Origin: Desulfofustis sp.
GTDB lineage: Bacteria; Desulfobacterota; Desulfobulbia; Desulfobulbales; Desulfocapsaceae
Length of the DNA stretch: 9,327 nt
Direction of reading: 5' to 3'
NCBI GenBank assembly: GCA_029287755.1
Contig: JARFQM010000128.1
Location: 1 to 9,327 of the forward strand
How positions within the stretch are numbered: the stretch's first letter is position 1; each line of letters starts with the position of its first letter. The notes below the pieces were generated by a model. It saw nothing but the letters and a program-made list of their open reading frames with translations. It was not told the origin of the DNA and did not search any database. Position numbers and translations under genes: made by a program. This document shows positions 7,477 to 9,327 of this stretch, in pieces.

Positions 7477-7515
7477 AAAAAAAAACTCGGTCATCACCTG
7501 CCGCGATGACCGAGT
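7477..7515 (-). terminator. Intrinsic terminator/attenuator between rpmA and obg
   Basis: On the minus strand a perfect 11-bp stem, ACTCGGTCATC pairing with GATGACCGAGT (arms 7505-7515 and 7485-7495) around a 9-nt loop, runs straight into nine T residues (7485-7477). This is a textbook Rho-independent terminator for transcripts coming from rplU-rpmA. Because obg, proB, proA and nadD follow immediately on the same strand, it probably works as a partial terminator that lowers expression of the distal genes relative to the ribosomal proteins. On the plus strand it lacks a T-run. Confidence 0.9.
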
Positions 7516-7524
7516 CTGCTTTGC

Positions 7525-7547
7525 GAAACTGCTGCTGCAACAGTTTC
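7525..7547 (-). repeat. Second hairpin upstream of the rpmA-obg terminator
   Basis: GAAACTG (7525-7531) and CAGTTTC (7541-7547) form a perfect 7-bp stem with a 9-nt loop, just after the rpmA stop and 9 nt before the terminator stem. It may protect the rplU-rpmA mRNA 3' end or take part in control of the terminator. I could not find a clear mutually exclusive pairing with the terminator stem. Confidence 0.5.
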
Positions 7548-7559
7548 TATAAAATTCAA

Positions 7560-7817
7560 CTAGGCTGCCGGATAGACACTTACCCGTTTTCTGTTCTTGC
7601 CGAATTCCTCAAAAGTGACAACGCCATCAACCTTGGCAAACAAGGTGTAATCTCTCCCACAACCGACATTGGTACCCGGGTGGATTTTCGTACCAAGTTG
7701 CCTGACAATAATGGATCCGGCGGTGACCGCCTGGCCACCGAACTTTTTGATTCCCCGCCTCTGGCCTATGGAGTCGCGTCCATTTCTGGAGCTACCTCCC
7801 GCTTTCTTGTGAGCCAT
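7560..7817 (-). CDS. rpmA: 50S ribosomal protein L27
   Basis: The 85-residue protein starts [16 protein letters not shown], the invariant L27 N-terminus that reaches the peptidyl-transferase centre. It lacks the cleavable N-terminal extension known from Firmicutes. [22 protein letters not shown] and the G.GRD..LFA.VDG block follow as expected. The ATG at 7817 has AAGGAG (7824-7829) six bases upstream. It lies 45 nt downstream of rplU in the conserved rplU-rpmA pair and is followed by two hairpins, the second a strong terminator. Confidence 0.98.
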   Translation of the reverse strand: MAHKKAGGSSRNGRDSIGQRRGIKKFGGQAVTAGSIIVRQLGTKIHPGTNVGCGRDYTLFAKVDGVVTFEEFGKNRKRVSVYPAA

Positions 7818-7862
7818 CTTGAACTCCTTTATCTTCTAAGGGTTTGGGTTAATCCCTTAAAT

Positions 7863-8174
7863 TTATTTGCTTATGTCTGCTATTGTCAAGGCGGTATACA
7901 ATTGCCTGTGGCCTCTGGTCAACCGATACCCCTTTCTTCGCTTTTTCTTGAAAACCTTGATTTTCTTGTGTTTGCCCTGATCGGTAATGGTGGCGACGAC
8001 TTTGGCACCCTCTACCACTGGCTGTCCTACGGTAACCGCATCACCTTCGGCGACCAGCAGCACCTCATTCAATTCGACACTGTCACCGACATTTCCCTCA
8101 AGTTTTTCAACCAGCACACGGTCCCCGGTTGACACCTGGTATTGTTTTCCACCTGTTTTTATAATTGCGTACAT
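7863..8174 (-). CDS. rplU: 50S ribosomal protein L21
   Basis: The 103-residue protein has the standard L21 length and sequence: MYAIIKTGGKQYQV at the N-terminus, GD.V.VEKL, and the basic C-terminal rRNA-binding stretch KVFKKKRRKGYRLTRGHRQ. It binds 23S rRNA in the large subunit. The ATG at 8174 has AGAGG (8182-8186) seven bases upstream. It is the first gene of the minus-strand cluster; a promoter at 8226-8255 predicts a leader of about 45 nt, which shows no obvious autoregulatory structure. Confidence 0.98.
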   Translation of the reverse strand: MYAIIKTGGKQYQVSTGDRVLVEKLEGNVGDSVELNEVLLVAEGDAVTVGQPVVEGAKVVATITDQGKHKKIKVFKKKRRKGYRLTRGHRQLYTALTIADISK

Positions 8175-8225
8175 AACAAAGCCTCTGAATTGTAGTCCAT
8201 TTATAGATTAAAGAAATAGCAGGCG

Positions 8226-8255
8226 ACAATACCTCAATCCATACACAAAAGTCAA
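8226..8255 (-). promoter_or_regulatory. Sigma70-type promoter of rplU
   Basis: On the minus strand the -35 hexamer TTGACT (8250-8255, 5/6 to consensus) is separated by 18 nt from the -10 hexamer TATTGT (8226-8231, 4/6). Transcription would start near 8219, about 45 nt upstream of the rplU ATG. Position and direction fit the head of the rplU-rpmA-obg cluster. Confidence 0.6.
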
Positions 8256-8332
8256 GTGCTTCCTGGCCTTGGATGCATCATGGGGCAGCGGCATGCACTG
8301 CAGCCACCAATGAGCCGGTCGCACCCTACTCT

Positions 8333-8368
8333 GTCTGAGGGGGCTGGCAGAAGGATATGGCCTCAGAC
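8333..8368. repeat. Inverted repeat at the 3' end of the AP2-like gene
   Basis: GTCTGAGG (8333-8340) and CCTCAGAC (8361-8368) form a perfect 8-bp stem with a 20-nt loop, overlapping the stop codon of the AP2-like gene. An alternative shorter hairpin, TGGCC/GGCCA around TCAGAC (8359-8374), uses the same arm. No T-run follows on the minus strand, so it is not a clear intrinsic terminator. Confidence 0.45.
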
Positions 8369-8806
8369 GGCCAGGCGAGCAGTTTCCCGCTCACGGCGAA
8401 TTTTGCAGGCTCTTTCGAACGCGGCTTTTTTTCCGTGCTTCTTTATGGACACGGAGGTCTTGCCCTGTTTCCCGTGGGGAGTGACCCAGCTGACTTCGTA
8501 ACGATTCAGTTTTTCGTTCAGCCTGACACCCACGACGCCGGTTCCAGAGTTGCTCACCGTCACCATGTGCTTATTGGTTCTGACTTTGCCCAGTTTTCTC
8601 TCGGTCTGGTCCCGCCACGAAATAGCTGAAAGAAGACTCGAATACCTGCCGCCGCATTTTCGATCAGAGAAAAATTTGGAATGGGTCTTACCCTTGAAGC
8701 GAACCCGCACATACCAACCGTGCGTACGCTTTGATTCCTGGTCGATGCGAGCTATATCCTTGTGTTTTTCAAGTAACAATTTCTGCTTCTTGTCTTGGTC
8801 GATCAC
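8363..8806 (-). CDS. Small basic protein with two AP2-like DNA-binding repeats
   Basis: The 147-residue, strongly basic protein appears to hold two copies of an AP2/ERF-like fold. Repeat 1 (about 18-72) reads RIDQ....HGWYVRVRFKGKTHSKFFSD..CGG..SSLLSAISWRD; repeat 2 (about 84-141) reads VSNSGTGVVGVRL....RYEVSWVTPHGKQGKTSVSI..HGKKAAFERACKIRRE. The shared pattern is a GVxGVR/WxVR strand, an aromatic-rich three-strand sheet and an Ala/Arg-rich helix. In bacteria AP2 modules usually occur in homing endonucleases and integrases; here no nuclease or recombinase domain is present. The start is GTG at 8806 with AGAGGT (8814-8819) seven bases upstream. It stands alone, divergent from the MazG-like gene and 188 nt upstream of rplU. 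DNA binding is inferred from the pattern and basic charge; its target and role are unknown. Confidence 0.75.
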   Translation of the reverse strand: MIDQDKKQKLLLEKHKDIARIDQESKRTHGWYVRVRFKGKTHSKFFSDRKCGGRYSSLLSAISWRDQTERKLGKVRTNKHMVTVSNSGTGVVGVRLNEKLNRYEVSWVTPHGKQGKTSVSIKKHGKKAAFERACKIRRERETARLAV

Positions 8807-9075
8807 GTCTTTTACCTCTTTTATACAAATGGTTACTTCATGTTATAATGGTAACTTTCAATGATCATCAGTCAATGGGTGGGGCCGAAAATCATCTGCC
8901 GTCATCTTTTTTCGGATTCACTACCGCTTTGTAGTAATAGTGTACAGCCACAAACTACATAGTTGGTCAGGAGACCGTTGTCAACCTTTTTTCATGCTTC
9001 TACATCCACAAAAATAATTCAATTTAAACGTTATTCAAATATACTGCCTCTAACCTCAACCACCCCCAAAAAGCC
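8807..9075. promoter_or_regulatory. Divergent AT-rich intergenic region with repeats
   Basis: This 269-nt region separates the AP2-like gene (-) from the MazG-like gene (+). It contains an inverted repeat GTTAC (8832-8836)/GTAAC (8851-8855) surrounding TATAAT (8844-8849), in which ATGGTTACTT and ATGGTAACTT also form a near-direct repeat; a 7-bp inverted repeat CCGAAAA/TTTTCGG (8885-8891, 8909-8915); and ACTAC/GTAGT (8920-8924, 8931-8935) with a further ACTAC near 8956. A TATACT at 9040-9045 could be the -10 of the MazG-like gene; its -35 is poor. I see no coding potential. Confidence 0.45.
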
Positions 9076-9327
9076 ATGCCTAACACGAACTCCAGTTTCC
9101 AAGCCCTTATAGAGACAATACAGCAGTTGAGAAGCGACCCGGGATGCCCCTGGGCCAGAAAACAGACAATCCAGTCTCTGAAGAAGAAACTCGTTGAAGA
9201 GTTCGGTGAAATTCTTGACGCGATAGACCACAACGATCCAGAACACCTGGGCTCTGAAGTGGGTGATTTTCTCTCTCTTATCCTGATGATCGGCGAGATC
9301 AGCACAGAGGAGGGATTAGTTGCGCCT
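9076..9327 (+). CDS. MazG-family nucleotide pyrophosphohydrolase, 3'-truncated
   Basis: The first 84 residues are in the window and the frame is open to the end. MazG-type enzymes hydrolyse nucleoside triphosphates to monophosphate and pyrophosphate with Mg2+, cleaning the nucleotide pool or lowering (p)ppGpp in some species. Visible signature: LIETIQQLRSDPGCPW near residues 11-26, then the metal-binding motif EEFGE (41-45, EExxE) and SEVGD (60-64, ExxD with Glu61 and Asp64). The usual CPWD is CPWA here. The sequence keeps the metal ligands, so activity is plausible. Whether it is the single-domain or tandem-domain MazG cannot be told. The ATG at 9076 is the only start after an in-frame TAA at 9025, yet no good Shine-Dalgarno precedes it. 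Confidence 0.85.
   Translation, partial: MPNTNSSFQALIETIQQLRSDPGCPWARKQTIQSLKKKLVEEFGEILDAIDHNDPEHLGSEVGDFLSLILMIGEISTEEGLVAP

Noticed and set aside
7506..8132. 208-codon plus-strand open frame
   Set aside because: It lies entirely across rpmA and rplU on the other strand, which are certain ribosomal protein genes. Its protein resembles nothing I recognise, so it is an antisense shadow.
8256..8362. Search for a tRNA or small RNA in the gap between the rplU promoter and the AP2-like gene
   Set aside because: There is no cloverleaf or TTCRANNC-type arm, only short palindromes such as GATGCATC and the inverted repeat already listed.

Overview
The window looks like a housekeeping stretch of a sulfate-reducer-type bacterium of the Desulfobacterota (former Deltaproteobacteria, perhaps Desulfobulbales). 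This is inferred from the gene order rplU-rpmA-obg-proB-proA-nadD, the protein flavour and moderate G+C. No 16S or other marker is present, so the assignment is tentative.

Layout. Positions 2-1215 (+): the 3' part of an NAD(P)H-hydrate dehydratase gene (nnrD), overlapping by 4 nt a gene for a small two-CBS-domain protein. Positions 1216-1359: a convergent gap. Positions 1360-8174 (-): a long colinear cluster, in transcription order rplU, rpmA, obg, proB, proA, nadD, a CheB-like receiver protein and ung. A good sigma70-type promoter sits just upstream of rplU. A strong intrinsic terminator lies between rpmA and obg, so the distal genes are probably expressed by partial read-through or from a promoter I cannot see. 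Positions 8363-8806 (-): a separate gene for a small basic protein with two AP2-like DNA-binding repeats. Positions 8807-9075: an AT-rich divergent intergenic region with repeats. Positions 9076-9327 (+): the 5' part of a MazG-family nucleotide pyrophosphohydrolase gene, cut by the window end.

Most genes are core functions: metabolite repair (nnrD), ribosomal proteins L21 and L27, the ribosome-assembly GTPase Obg, the first two steps of proline synthesis (ProB, ProA), NAD synthesis (NadD), uracil excision (Ung) and nucleotide-pool cleaning (MazG).

The unusual elements are as follows. (1) The CheB-like protein has an intact receiver domain and a four-cysteine zinc-ribbon linker, but its methylesterase domain has lost the catalytic Ser and His. 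(2) The conserved Obg N-terminus is encoded upstream of any ATG, GTG or TTG, and an excellent Shine-Dalgarno points to a CTG start. (3) A terminator with tandem hairpins and a palindromic Shine-Dalgarno separates rpmA from obg. (4) There is a stand-alone tandem-AP2 protein. I found no mobile element, CRISPR array, tRNA or rRNA.
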